64,000 nucleotides of DNA from Trichomonas vaginalis G3. Lineage: Eukaryota > Parabasalia > Trichomonadida > Trichomonadidae. Below are positions 9,077 to 18,701 of the stretch, piece by piece. The stretch is from contig NC_067203.1 of the NCBI RefSeq assembly GCF_026262505.1, positions 12,722,392 to 12,786,391 on the forward strand, given 5' to 3'. The translations under genes and the position numbers were made by a program. The notes under the pieces were generated by a model. It made no database searches and was not told the origin of the DNA. It saw only the letters and a program-made list of their open reading frames with translations. Each line of letters opens with the position of its first letter. Position 1 is the first letter of the stretch.

Positions 9077-9661
9077 TTATTTATGAGAAACATACTGTTT
9101 CATATAATATGGGATTGATTTCGTTCCGAATACAGTCTCGAGATTGCACCTACGAGGAAGGGTAGCAAATAATTTATCTCCATCTGACTGATTTTGATGA
9201 GTAACCGCGTATTTCAATGACTCTTTCTGTGCCCATTCTGGTATAAGTTTGCCTTCATACTCTTCACAGTCTGAATCAAAGTCTTCATCTTTCATTGCAT
9301 CTTCATCTGCCCAATCGCTCATATCATAAGCATTAGAGTCAGATAACGTTTTAATTATCGACTTTAGTAGATCATTGCCGCTTTCAATCATTTTTGTCAT
9401 ATTAAACTGTTTCGATGGAGAAGAATTGTGTGTTTTTGTCTTTGGAGAGTTGATAAGTCTCTTCCTATGACTGCTTGTAATGTTCATGTACAACTTTTCG
9501 TCAAACAAAGAATGATCTTGAGATTTATCTGAAATCTTCTCGTCGTGGAAATTTGGTTTGATAAGTAATGAATCATGAGAGATTCTGCTCTCTGGATCAA
9601 GAATCAGTAAGTCTGATGAATCACTACTCATTAGATTCGTCTCTAAAGAGCGTTGATTCAT
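9077..9661 (-). CDS. INCENP-like protein with C-terminal IN-box
   Basis: A 194-aa protein. The C-terminal third contains LIPEWAQ, then an L...Q spacing, KLFATLP, and LETVFGTK. This reproduces the INCENP IN-box (IPxWA...L..Q...(I/L)F....LE.(I/V)F), the segment that wraps and activates Aurora B kinase in the chromosomal passenger complex. The acidic stretch DWADEDAMKDEDFDSD lies just before it. The N-terminal two thirds is Ser-rich and disordered. It is much shorter than animal INCENP and has no clear single-alpha-helix domain. If correct, it acts at centromeres and the spindle midzone. It is divergent from the small gene at 9814. The motif match is clear by eye but was not tested by profile search. 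Confidence 0.65.
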   Translation of the reverse strand: MNQRSLETNLMSSDSSDLLILDPESRISHDSLLIKPNFHDEKISDKSQDHSLFDEKLYMNITSSHRKRLINSPKTKTHNSSPSKQFNMTKMIESGNDLLKSIIKTLSDSNAYDMSDWADEDAMKDEDFDSDCEEYEGKLIPEWAQKESLKYAVTHQNQSDGDKLFATLPRRCNLETVFGTKSIPYYMKQYVSHK

Positions 9662-9813
9662 CGATTTCTAAAAATTTTTATAAACGGTAAGATTTTGGAA
9701 ATCTAAAACCGGTATTGGATCCTTCATCCAGTGATTATGTAATTTTTCCGTTTCGAATTGTTACTCATTCAATTTCAAAAGTGACAAAATATCAATTCCA
9801 AAAAGTGATAAAA

Positions 9814-10014
9814 ATGTCGATTTTTTATTCTTCTCTCTTCCTGAATGCTGATAATGATCCAGAATTTTGGGATGATCAATTAAGGGAAATGGAACCTAAT
9901 CAAGTTTTAGAGCGCGTTAACAATGAAATTCAATCTTCAGAAAGACACATCAAAAAACAAGAGCCCAAGTCCAAATCCAGCAAGAACGACATTCTCGCTA
10001 ACTTCTTTAGGTGA
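9814..10014 (+). CDS. Small hypothetical protein with PIP-box-like tail
   Basis: A 66-aa ORF from the first ATG in frame; an upstream extension has no ATG. The protein is acidic then basic, with an FWDDQLREM helix. It ends in NDILANFFR, which resembles a PCNA-interacting (PIP) box Qxx(L/I/M)xxFF with Asn in place of Gln. It is divergent from the INCENP-like gene, with 150 bp between starts. It could be a small replication or repair accessory factor, but the family is not recognised and the ORF is short. Confidence 0.45.
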   Translation: MSIFYSSLFLNADNDPEFWDDQLREMEPNQVLERVNNEIQSSERHIKKQEPKSKSSKNDILANFFR

Positions 10015-10351
10015 TATACTATTAACTTGCTATAGAAAAATTCCATTTTCTTTTACTATAACAAAAAAAAATATTTAATTTTCCTTTAATCAATGTTTTC
10101 GTATTAACTCTGACTTAACAATTTTTAGAAATGAAGAATTTTACATTCCCATTAATTGATTTTTTGAAAAAAATCGATTCCAAAATTTATTTATCCTTTT
10201 TAAGGATAGTTGCCTTGATTTTAATCTTTACTGGTTGAGTCTCATTCATTTTTATATTAGTTTGTCTTGTTTTGTATCAAAATATAAAAAATTTTATAAA
10301 AAAGTTTTTTAAAAAAAGGCCAATAATATAATAAACAGTAAAATATTTACA
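10015..10351. other. Intergenic, nothing recognised
   Basis: AT-rich spacer of 337 bp between convergent genes. No ORF, repeat or RNA gene is seen. Confidence 0.5.
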
Positions 10352-13300
10352 TTACACGTATGTGCTATCATTCAATAACACTTCTTGAATACTATTTTCA
10401 TTTGAAGCGATACCCAAGTCTTTCTTAGCCTGTTTCCTATGTTTGAAGTACATTGAATAAACATAAGCGACTACTATGAAGATAACCATCAAGAAAGAGA
10501 TAACAATCATAATAATGAAAGGAGTAGGGTTTTTCGGACCCTTAGAGTGGTCAGGTACTACTCCATCTTCATAAGGAATGACGTAAGCGCATATATCTGC
10601 ATCAGATTGAAGACCAACTTTTTTGAATACTGTTGCAACGTTTGAAGTCTCATTATCTACGTGGAAAACGAGTCCTTCTCTGAATATATTACCTTTGAAC
10701 TCAGATGCGAGTATGCAAAGGTAAGGAATACCGAGAGAGAAAATATCTGAATTTTCTTTTATGTAATCATCATCATCTGAAGGGTATACATAGGTCTCTA
10801 TTGTTGGTAGATACGATGTAATGTTCTCTGCCATGTAGTTATCGATCCTAAAGTACGGCATTTTGTTCAATGACCAATTAAAGTACAAAAGGAAGTCATC
10901 GTCGGGATTGGAAAATTCTGTGGCCCTCAAATAAGTGTCCGGATCCATGTAAAGTTGTCTTCTGATGGTTAATTTCGGAATATCGAGGACTCCTGCGACG
11001 TAGGCTTTGAACATTGCGATTTCCGTGGGTATTCCGATCTTGGCTTTCTTGTTACATAGCAAATTGTTCTGAGAGAAGATGATATTCTGGTCAGGAGCCA
11101 AATCAATATCAAGATAATTTGTACAGAAACGGGATGATGAGGTAATTTCAATGCCAAGGAAATTGGGATGTAAGTGGTACTTCGTATTTGGCCCGGAATC
11201 GTATAAATCTGCTGGAAGATTCGCTTTATAATAAATATCAGTTTCAATTGAGGAATAAATGATGAAACTGAGGTTGCCATAAGTGTTCGTGGTGAAGTGA
11301 ATCTCTTTTTCAGGGACAACGATCACTTTCAGTTCAGATTTAAAGGCACCACTTCCAGATATGGTATTTACGCCTCTTATTTCGATTCTTGTACGTGCAT
11401 TTATGTCCTGGTCAACTGGGAGATTCGGTTTGATGGTGTTGGCATCGAAAACAATGGTTGGAGAGTTGATATTTAATCTTTTCGGTTCCAAAGGATGTGA
11501 AAACAGGGAATAAGTGGTAGCATCAGTTGAGAAGGAATAGATGTTGTCAAATGACAACTTGGAAGCGATAAAATCATCAATTGTGCAGTTATAAAGTGAA
11601 ATTGAGTTAATTTCGGGATTTTCCTTCTCATTATTGATGGAAACACTCAAATTGGTATATGAAGATGTTGAAATAACTGATGGTGTCTGGATATAAACGT
11701 TGGAATTCGGTTTAAGACCAAATACCGAAATTTCTTCGAAATTTGAAGGTGAAGCAACAGTAAATTTCGATTCAGTATCCAAGAATACCTTGATATTGGC
11801 CATAAAGAAGTAGTCAGAAGGTAATTCTGTCGAAGATATCATCTCATTCAAGTTATTTGACTTGGATTTGATGATTTCGGACTGGGAACATGTAGATTCG
11901 CCATCATCTGATACGCAGAACTGCGAAATTCTATGATTATTGAAGTTTGAAACCAAAAATCCGTAAGAATTGTCTTGGACAGAAGAAAGAATCGGGAAAA
12001 CGGTTTCTTTGATGTAAGGAGCGATTGTCGCACCTGAAATGTCCGGTGAAGTGATGATCGGAATGAAATCTGTTGTAAAAGAGTTATTTTCACCGATATG
12101 GACCAATTCAACGATTGTCCTTGTATCTCCGCTTTCTACCTTCTTCGCTGTGATGCATGGAACGAAATCTTTGTAGTTAATTAAAAGATCTTCTGGTAAT
12201 ACGAAAGTTCCGCACGAAATAGAAGAAACTAAAGGGGAAATATTGTGTATAGTAATTCGGAAGTCATTAAATGATGTCGTTGAAAGGTTTTCAGCTGATA
12301 AAGTATTAATATTCAAATATTCCGCTTGAATATCAACGTGATCATCTCCTGTAACAGCTAAATCGTCAATATTGAGTATGGAAGCCTTGAAATTGATGTT
12401 GTTGAAGGATTTCGAGTTAAGACGTTTGAAAGAATAATTTCCAAGGATTTCGAACTGAGAAGACTCACTTCCGTCAAGTATAGTAACTTGTGCTTGTGTC
12501 TCATTCAAGACAATCGTTGAATTTATTGTTTGAATATTTATTCTTTCAAATCTGTTCCATTTGAAGCCACCGATGTTCACAGAGTTATCCTGTGTGTATA
12601 GGTATGCATCGGAAAGAACGGCTTCGCGATTCGAGAACCAGGAACCGATATATAAAGTGGATCCCGGAATATTATGGGAAATTTTGTAAGAAATATTTGC
12701 ATCGGTTGTGGATCTGAAATTTGTTCTGAAAAAGCCATTCTTTTTCGAGACTGGTGTAATAATGAACTGATTTCCGTATTGGAACAAAGAAGCGCCATCC
12801 AAGAAGTCTCTGAACTCGACATTTGCTGTAAATACTGCAAAAGATATGTTTGTTTGGGGTGTAAATTTTTCAGTGTAATTTACGTGATAAATTACTGAAT
12901 CAAACCTAAATGCACATGATCTAATGGAGAGGAGATCGGATTCCAGTATACCACCATAGAACATAGATGCTTTGTCAAATCTAGACCATTGAACTTCTGA
13001 AAGAGTCAAATTTTCCATGAAAAACTCCGTTGAAGAGTCTTTTACGCACATGCAGTGTTTGATTGTAAGATTTTCGAGTGTTGTAACATCTTTGACATTC
13101 AATTCAAATGATGGAGGTGGATTTACGATGCCTTGTAAGTAAATATGGTGAGCGTTCTTTAGAAGGAACAAATCAATATCCGATTTGCTTAAGTCTTCGG
13201 CAATGTTGATTTCTACTTTGTCGTAATTATCGAATTGACTTGTCTTTTTGGATAAACTTGATAAATTTTTGGAAAATGTAGAATCAGGATAGATTACATC

Positions 13301-13393
13301 TTCAGGAAATCCATCACAGTTGCTCTTGTGTTTAGTATAAACGCAAAACTGAGCAACTTCTGATTTACTAAAGACAAGAAAAAGCAAAAACAT
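10352..13393 (-). CDS. Large type I membrane surface protein (1013 aa)
   Basis: A predicted cell-surface protein. The N-terminus is a short hydrophobic signal (MFLLFLVFSKS). An ectodomain of about 940 residues follows, rich in Asn/Ser/Thr with many N-glycosylation sequons. One strong transmembrane helix (about 958-983, PFIIMIVISFLMVIF...) precedes a 30-residue basic cytoplasmic tail ending STYV. The ectodomain alternates hydrophobic and polar residues like a beta-helix or beta-sandwich. No enzymatic motif or LRR is seen. The ATG is directly preceded by TTTTTTCA, an Inr-like context almost touching the start. This is a lineage-type surface family; its function is unknown. Confidence 0.75.
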   Translation of the reverse strand: MFLLFLVFSKSEVAQFCVYTKHKSNCDGFPEDVIYPDSTFSKNLSSLSKKTSQFDNYDKVEINIAEDLSKSDIDLFLLKNAHHIYLQGIVNPPPSFELNVKDVTTLENLTIKHCMCVKDSSTEFFMENLTLSEVQWSRFDKASMFYGGILESDLLSIRSCAFRFDSVIYHVNYTEKFTPQTNISFAVFTANVEFRDFLDGASLFQYGNQFIITPVSKKNGFFRTNFRSTTDANISYKISHNIPGSTLYIGSWFSNREAVLSDAYLYTQDNSVNIGGFKWNRFERINIQTINSTIVLNETQAQVTILDGSESSQFEILGNYSFKRLNSKSFNNINFKASILNIDDLAVTGDDHVDIQAEYLNINTLSAENLSTTSFNDFRITIHNISPLVSSISCGTFVLPEDLLINYKDFVPCITAKKVESGDTRTIVELVHIGENNSFTTDFIPIITSPDISGATIAPYIKETVFPILSSVQDNSYGFLVSNFNNHRISQFCVSDDGESTCSQSEIIKSKSNNLNEMISSTELPSDYFFMANIKVFLDTESKFTVASPSNFEEISVFGLKPNSNVYIQTPSVISTSSYTNLSVSINNEKENPEINSISLYNCTIDDFIASKLSFDNIYSFSTDATTYSLFSHPLEPKRLNINSPTIVFDANTIKPNLPVDQDINARTRIEIRGVNTISGSGAFKSELKVIVVPEKEIHFTTNTYGNLSFIIYSSIETDIYYKANLPADLYDSGPNTKYHLHPNFLGIEITSSSRFCTNYLDIDLAPDQNIIFSQNNLLCNKKAKIGIPTEIAMFKAYVAGVLDIPKLTIRRQLYMDPDTYLRATEFSNPDDDFLLYFNWSLNKMPYFRIDNYMAENITSYLPTIETYVYPSDDDDYIKENSDIFSLGIPYLCILASEFKGNIFREGLVFHVDNETSNVATVFKKVGLQSDADICAYVIPYEDGVVPDHSKGPKNPTPFIIMIVISFLMVIFIVVAYVYSMYFKHRKQAKKDLGIASNENSIQEVLLNDSTYV

Positions 13394-13961
13394 TGAAAAA
13401 AATTGGAAGATTCGGAAAAAATGAAATTTGGGAATAAAATACTATATAAACGATTGTAAATAAAAATAACTTGAAAATTTGATCAGATAAATGAAATTAA
13501 TAATATTACTTTCGAAATTAAAGATTATCTAAATTTTTGATGATAATTCTATGAAAGTTCAATTTTAAAATATAATTACTTATTTATTTTTCTATTTTAT
13601 TCATTAGATTCGGAGAAAATAATATATTAAAATTAAAAAACTCCAAAAAAATTTTAAAATATGAAATATGATATCGTTCTCATTACTGATGACATTGGAA
13701 TTTTTCATTTTGGAATTATTTTGGAAATTAACATATCCTCTCTTCCGTATTGTCTGTATGAGTGCATCTCAAATGTCACAAAATAATCTCAAAACAATGA
13801 ACTTCCTCGAGGAATGTAAAGTTCACAAATTAATTTTTAAACGTCACTTTTCCAAAACTTTATTGTCTCATGAAGAAAAGACTGTAGATAGTAAAATATT
13901 TCTTTTTACAGTATAACTACTGCAAGATTTTGACTGTTCTTAAAAAAATCCTTGTCTAAAA
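13394..13961. other. Intergenic; only doubtful short ORFs
   Basis: AT-rich region of 568 bp between divergent genes, likely holding both promoters. Short frames from 13661 (41 codons) and 13668 (82 codons) overlap each other, have no motif or conserved composition, and are not called as genes. Confidence 0.45.
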
Positions 13962-15551
13962 ATGTTGCCTCAGAAGTCAATACTTCTGAAGCAAAGTCTA
14001 TCTCTAAAAGACAGGAGCAGAATACAGAACCTCATATATGAAAAGTTACCGGGCTATAGGTCGACAAATGAAGATGCTCAAGATGTTATTCTTCATGTTG
14101 CCCCGTTTCTCGAGATATTAACAGGAAAGCAATTCGAAAAACTTACCATTACACCATTTGGTTTTGAACAGATGATAAAGCAGAATTTGCCGCTAATTTC
14201 TTCAAAATTAGAACACAAAAATTACATCAATCTTTCGTTATTTCACAAAAAAGTATCAGTGGATGAATTAGAAGACAATAAGGCCTCCATTGCCTATCTT
14301 ATAAAGTGCATGGGCGGAATAATTGTCAAAGACTCAGAAGCTGACATAATTGTTAAAACTAAGCCCGAAGATACACCAGATAGCATTGAGGTATCAACGG
14401 CGTACATCAATTATATCGCAAATGAGCCTATATACATAGATTTTGCTAAATTTAAACACTCACAGCAGAAAGACGACTACTCAAGTGATAAAAGCGTTAG
14501 CCTTCCAAAGAAAACTCGACGAAAACCAAAACTAGACAAATCTTCGGCAAATTCAAAATTTATCAACTCGAAATTTGAAAATACAAATGGCACCAACAAC
14601 AATACAGAGGAAAAGAAGCCTCCAACAATTTTGGAGCTTTTTGAGCAAGAAAGACAATTATCTCAAAAAAATCCTTCCCTTAAGGAAGAGAACAAAATTT
14701 CATACTCCCATCTACCGCTCTCACAATTACCTCCAACTCTATCGCAGACAAAACCTTCCCACGATAAAAATAAAATAGATCATCAAAAAGAGAAAAAAGT
14801 ACAAGAAAAACCACCACATAAAGAACCAATACCTGCTAAACCAACGCTTATACTTACAAACGACTACTTATCTCAAAAGAGTTCGACACCATCTCAAAAA
14901 TCCGTGACTTCTTCAATGAGATCTGCCACTTCTTCGCAACGATCTGGGAATTTGTCGCAGAGATCAGCCAATTCATCGCAGAAATTACTGTCATCGTATT
15001 CAGTTTTTTCACAAATTGAAGAATCCAATGCGCAATCCAACGATAGAGTTAAGAAGACCCTTAGAGAGATGATAGATGGACCAAGCCAAGCCACAAAACA
15101 GAAAGAATTGTCACTTTCACAGACACAAAAGAAGAAACAGCCGAAAAAAGCGCAAAAAGACAAAAATCCAACGAAACAATTAACGCTAAACTTAGTCCCT
15201 CAGGAAGTCAAGAAGAAAGAACCTCCGAAAGTTGAATCTCCTAAAATTAGAAAAGAAATTAAAGAAAAGAAAGAAGATTCGGGTAGTTCGAGCTCTATAC
15301 TAGCCATGATTGATGATCTGAAGAACTACAGGACGAATAGCAGCGATAGCAGTGATGATTCGAGTCATACGTCGATTCCTTACGATTTAGTTAGAAGATT
15401 TAGTCAAGTACCCGTAAAAGACGATTATAGTGATGACGATGATGGTAGTAGAACGCTCACGTACGATGAGGGCGTAATAAAGAACAGCCAAACGTATAAT
15501 GAAGCAGGAGAAGATTTCCTACTCAAAAGTATATTTGGTAATTCGAATTAA
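13962..15551 (+). CDS. Ser/Lys-rich protein with possible N-terminal BRCT-like domain
   Basis: A 529-aa protein. Residues about 90-170 show a pattern like a BRCT fold: a strand, then AYLIKCMGGIIVKDSEADIIVKT (shown here as YLIKCMGG and EADIIVKT), then a segment IEVSTAYINYI before an acidic/aromatic helix. From about 180 on it is disordered, with Gln/Ser/Lys repeats (SQKS, SQRS) and many SQ/TQ sites, which are possible ATM/ATR-type phosphorylation motifs. It ends in a Ser/Asp-rich segment. The composition fits a checkpoint or repair scaffold. The BRCT assignment is by eye and uncertain; the gene itself is secure from length and codon pattern. Confidence 0.55.
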   Translation: MLPQKSILLKQSLSLKDRSRIQNLIYEKLPGYRSTNEDAQDVILHVAPFLEILTGKQFEKLTITPFGFEQMIKQNLPLISSKLEHKNYINLSLFHKKVSVDELEDNKASIAYLIKCMGGIIVKDSEADIIVKTKPEDTPDSIEVSTAYINYIANEPIYIDFAKFKHSQQKDDYSSDKSVSLPKKTRRKPKLDKSSANSKFINSKFENTNGTNNNTEEKKPPTILELFEQERQLSQKNPSLKEENKISYSHLPLSQLPPTLSQTKPSHDKNKIDHQKEKKVQEKPPHKEPIPAKPTLILTNDYLSQKSSTPSQKSVTSSMRSATSSQRSGNLSQRSANSSQKLLSSYSVFSQIEESNAQSNDRVKKTLREMIDGPSQATKQKELSLSQTQKKKQPKKAQKDKNPTKQLTLNLVPQEVKKKEPPKVESPKIRKEIKEKKEDSGSSSSILAMIDDLKNYRTNSSDSSDDSSHTSIPYDLVRRFSQVPVKDDYSDDDDGSRTLTYDEGVIKNSQTYNEAGEDFLLKSIFGNSN

Positions 15552-15606
15552 ATAAAAATTTGTTTGTTTATACAATTTGATAGATTTTACAAGAATAATA
15601 ATTAAG

Positions 15607-15879
15607 TTATATGGATTCTAATGTGATTGAAATTTTTCCGAAAAGCTGCGAAGCAGTTTTGATGAAACCTCTGACTTGCTCTGTAGATTTATCAAGTATT
15701 TTTTCTATCCTTGGCGTTTCATTTGGAGCAGCATCCATCACTCCTTCGAGAGACATCGCGAATAATATGGCGGGATTCTGCTCTAACGGTGTGCCTGGAT
15801 CAAATACACCCTTTGAACTAAGTATTAAGTCTCTTGTTCCAAGTTTGACTTGTTGTTTATATATGTTATTATCTGCCAT
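15607..15879 (-). CDS. Small conserved-looking protein (90 aa)
   Basis: A compact 90-aa protein beginning MADNNIYKQQ. It is predicted to be alpha-helical, with a middle segment LEQNPAILFAMSLEGV. The start at 15877-15879 is chosen over an in-frame ATG 11 codons upstream because TCATTTTT, a good match to the trichomonad initiator TCA-Y-W, lies only 8 bp before it. A stable 5-bp hairpin (TGGCG-cttca-CGCCA) lies upstream, near 15925. It converges with the BRCT-like gene, 55 bp away. Family not recognised. Confidence 0.55.
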   Translation of the reverse strand: MADNNIYKQQVKLGTRDLILSSKGVFDPGTPLEQNPAILFAMSLEGVMDAAPNETPRIEKILDKSTEQVRGFIKTASQLFGKISITLESI

Positions 15880-16434
15880 AAAAATGAGAACGATAAATAT
15901 CGTCCTATTCATTTATTATACTGGCGCTTCACGCCAATAACGAAATATAAAAATTTATTAATTATGCATTATAATATTAAAGTGATTAGGATAATAAATC
16001 TTGTTCACAAAGAATATTGAAATAATTTCCAATTTTCTCATAAATTTTTAAGCTAGACAATACAATTTGTCTTTATAATAAAACTATGATCTAGCGATCA
16101 TTCAAAATGAATTGTAATCGCAATAGATTTGGATTACATCTTCCTTTTCCCAAATATATTTCTTTATTTCTCAATTTGATTCATTCAAAATAACGTTGTT
16201 CTCACCGTAAAGAGTAATAGTAATTGAATTGACTGTTCATGTTCCATAATCAACATTTTTACAGTCCTGTTCAGAAATACATATTAATAATATTTCCGTG
16301 TAATGATAGAAATATATTCAAATTTTGATAAATTTCGGAAATGTTTTTAATTTTTAATTAGCTTGTCCCTTTAGGACTTATTTAAGAAACTGAGCCACTA
16401 TAACATATTTGCAATTAAAGGCTTTTAATTAGAA
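15880..16434. other. Intergenic, promoter region of divergent genes
   Basis: AT-rich region of 555 bp with no ORF or RNA gene. The only structure is a small inverted repeat around 15922-15938 (TGGCG/CGCCA). Confidence 0.5.
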
Positions 16435-17316
16435 ATGATAATAAAGCATGAATCGCCAAATAACGGCATTGTAAATTTCAATTCAACCCTAAATAAATAT
16501 GAATTTTATTACCCATGTGAAAACTATTCTGTTTGCTCTCCATATAATATAACCCTTGGGCCCGGATATTATTATCTTGAAGCTTATGGAGCTTCACGAG
16601 GAGATCATATTAAAGAGGGGCGGACAGCTCGAGGAGGATATGGAGGCTATGCTGCCGGTGTTTATCGAGTATCGAGTTTAAAGAAAATATATTTACATAT
16701 TGGCGGGCATGCTGATTTAGATACATCTCAGTCCATAATTTATCGAAATATTTACAATGGTGGTTCATACGGAGTAAATAATTTAGATGCTCCCGGTGGT
16801 GGCGCCACAGATTTTAGAGAAAAATCAGGAGTTTGGAATGAAACTAATTCGTTGTATTCAAGAATAGTAACGGCAGGTGCAGGGGGCGGTGGTAGAGTTG
16901 AATATAATATTTGCAATGGCGGTAATGGCGGCGGCTTAAATGGCCAACCCGGTCAAGGTATGATTTGCTCATCTCAATTTGGAACCCAAGATGGAAGCTC
17001 TCCAACCACATGCACTTCTGGAGTTTACTATAGTGCTGGAACGTTTGGTTGTGGAGGTCTGCCTGTTTGGACAGGTGCTGGTGGCGGCTGGTACGGCGGT
17101 GGCGCTGTTGAGAGAGGTGGGGGCGGTGGCGGTAGTGGCCATACGCAAAATGTCATAAGTTATGGTAGTTTTGAAATTAAAAATGAATTTTCGGATAATA
17201 TCGGGTATGGTCGAGCGTCAATAACAGTAATTAAGCTGTTTGATGTATCGCAAAATATAAGGCTATGCTTCAACATCCAGATCCTTCATGCTTTTATGAC
17301 TATTTTAATATCTTGA
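16435..17316 (+). CDS. Free glycine-rich (ALK-type GRD) protein
   Basis: A 293-aa protein made of one glycine-rich domain of the kind found in ALK/LTK ectodomains (Pfam Gly_rich). The cue LGPGYYYLEAYGA at about 40-52 matches LEPGYYRLEVWGAQG in the tandem surface genes at 25325-39107. A ...GGGATDF strand and GAGGGG, GGNGGG, GGGWYGGG and GGGGGGSG blocks follow, and the domain closes with GYGRASITVI. It differs from those genes in lacking a signal peptide and any leucine-rich repeats. The last 30 residues are unrelated and hydrophobic. It may be a cytoplasmic relative, a C-terminal anchor form, or a truncated gene. Confidence 0.65.
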   Translation: MIIKHESPNNGIVNFNSTLNKYEFYYPCENYSVCSPYNITLGPGYYYLEAYGASRGDHIKEGRTARGGYGGYAAGVYRVSSLKKIYLHIGGHADLDTSQSIIYRNIYNGGSYGVNNLDAPGGGATDFREKSGVWNETNSLYSRIVTAGAGGGGRVEYNICNGGNGGGLNGQPGQGMICSSQFGTQDGSSPTTCTSGVYYSAGTFGCGGLPVWTGAGGGWYGGGAVERGGGGGGSGHTQNVISYGSFEIKNEFSDNIGYGRASITVIKLFDVSQNIRLCFNIQILHAFMTILIS

Positions 17317-17466
17317 TCTTTTATTATTGATTGTTAAACAGTTTCTGTTACCAAAATTGTATTTCTGCTTCTGATTAATGCTTTCTGTGTATCCAGTTTT
17401 TCGTAGCTAATCCAAAGGGTAGTGAGAATCTGAAAGAAATCGAAAATAAAAAGTGTACGTTTAAAA

Positions 17467-18156
17467 ATGAGCAGGAATGTTATTGAGCTTAAAGCTGAGT
17501 TGAAAAAGAAAGAATTCGAAATATCCAATCAAATAGTATTGATAAATGACCTCCAAAACCAACTATCAGCTCTACAATCAGAAATAAAGCAACAACACTC
17601 CATTACATCTAATTATCAGACTGAATCAGCTACTATCTGCCAAGAAAACAATCAAATTTTAAACAATATAGAGTCAGCTCGGAAATTACTTGCAAGTGAT
17701 CAAAAAATCTATGCAGAAAGAATGAAAAATAAAAATATTTTAGAAAAGAAACAGAAGAAGTATCAGCAATTTCTTGTTGAACTTAGGTCTAACATTAAAA
17801 CATATAAATCAGAAACGAAAAAAACAAATAAGAATATTCAGAAATATAATGTAGAAACTCAACAATTAATAGACGAAATTCGATTGTTACAGATGGAAAA
17901 TAACGAATTAGATAGAAAATATAACTTAGTTACAGAAATTGAAACAGAAAAATCAAAAATAACATCTAAGATGGATCTCATCGATAAAAAACAAATCGAA
18001 ACATATAATATTATTGAAGCTTTATCTAAGAAATCAATGGAGAAGGAATATGAAAAACAACAATATGAATCAACCCTAATTGATCTTCAAAATCAAGAGC
18101 TAGAACTTAGAGCATTAATTGAGCAACAACATCAACAATATATTAATGACGTATAA
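17467..18156 (+). CDS. Coiled-coil protein (229 aa)
   Basis: Almost the whole length is a Gln/Glu/Lys/Asn-rich heptad-repeat helix starting at about residue 5, with no Pro and no known domain. The ATG follows TTTAAAA directly. It lies 150 bp after the glycine-rich gene on the same strand and may be a structural component of the cytoskeleton; nothing more specific can be said. Confidence 0.6.
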   Translation: MSRNVIELKAELKKKEFEISNQIVLINDLQNQLSALQSEIKQQHSITSNYQTESATICQENNQILNNIESARKLLASDQKIYAERMKNKNILEKKQKKYQQFLVELRSNIKTYKSETKKTNKNIQKYNVETQQLIDEIRLLQMENNELDRKYNLVTEIETEKSKITSKMDLIDKKQIETYNIIEALSKKSMEKEYEKQQYESTLIDLQNQELELRALIEQQHQQYINDV

Positions 18157-18701
18157 CAAAGACACTCATATTTCTAATAACATCATGAATTCATTTTTGA
18201 ATTAACGTTGTTTTACAATTGCGAATATTACCCTTCTTATATTCTTGATAAGTTTATAAATCTCTAGATGTCGCACTATCCTTTTGATTGATCAAGCAAT
18301 TTTATTGCGCAATATCTTTGAAATAGAAAATATCTTTAATTCATAATATTATTTCAAGCTTTATGAAGCTACATTATGAAATATGATACTTCTTGACTTA
18401 AGGCCTATGAGTACAGATTCATTGTCCGTATTTGTTTAGTAAATGTTCTTTTTTTATGTATAACATGTGAGGATCTTTTGTAAACACACTTTTAACGATT
18501 AGTTAACGATATCATATACACCAATTAATTACATTGAGATCAATAAAATATCTCTTAATTCTATATGTGCTTGTATTTCATGCAAAATCATAAATTCAAG
18601 CTTTGCATGATGAATATAAGATAATATTTGCTCATTACTAAATAAATAGGATTTCCTGAAAAGTGCCTAATTATTTTTATTGAAAATTTCTTGCTCTTGT
18701 G
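18157..18701. other. Intergenic, nothing recognised
   Basis: AT-rich spacer of 545 bp between two same-strand genes. It contains no convincing ORF, RNA gene or repeat. Confidence 0.5.

Noticed and set aside
13661..13916. Short ORFs as a spliced gene
   Set aside because: No trichomonad-type GTATGT...ACTAACACACAG intron signals are present.
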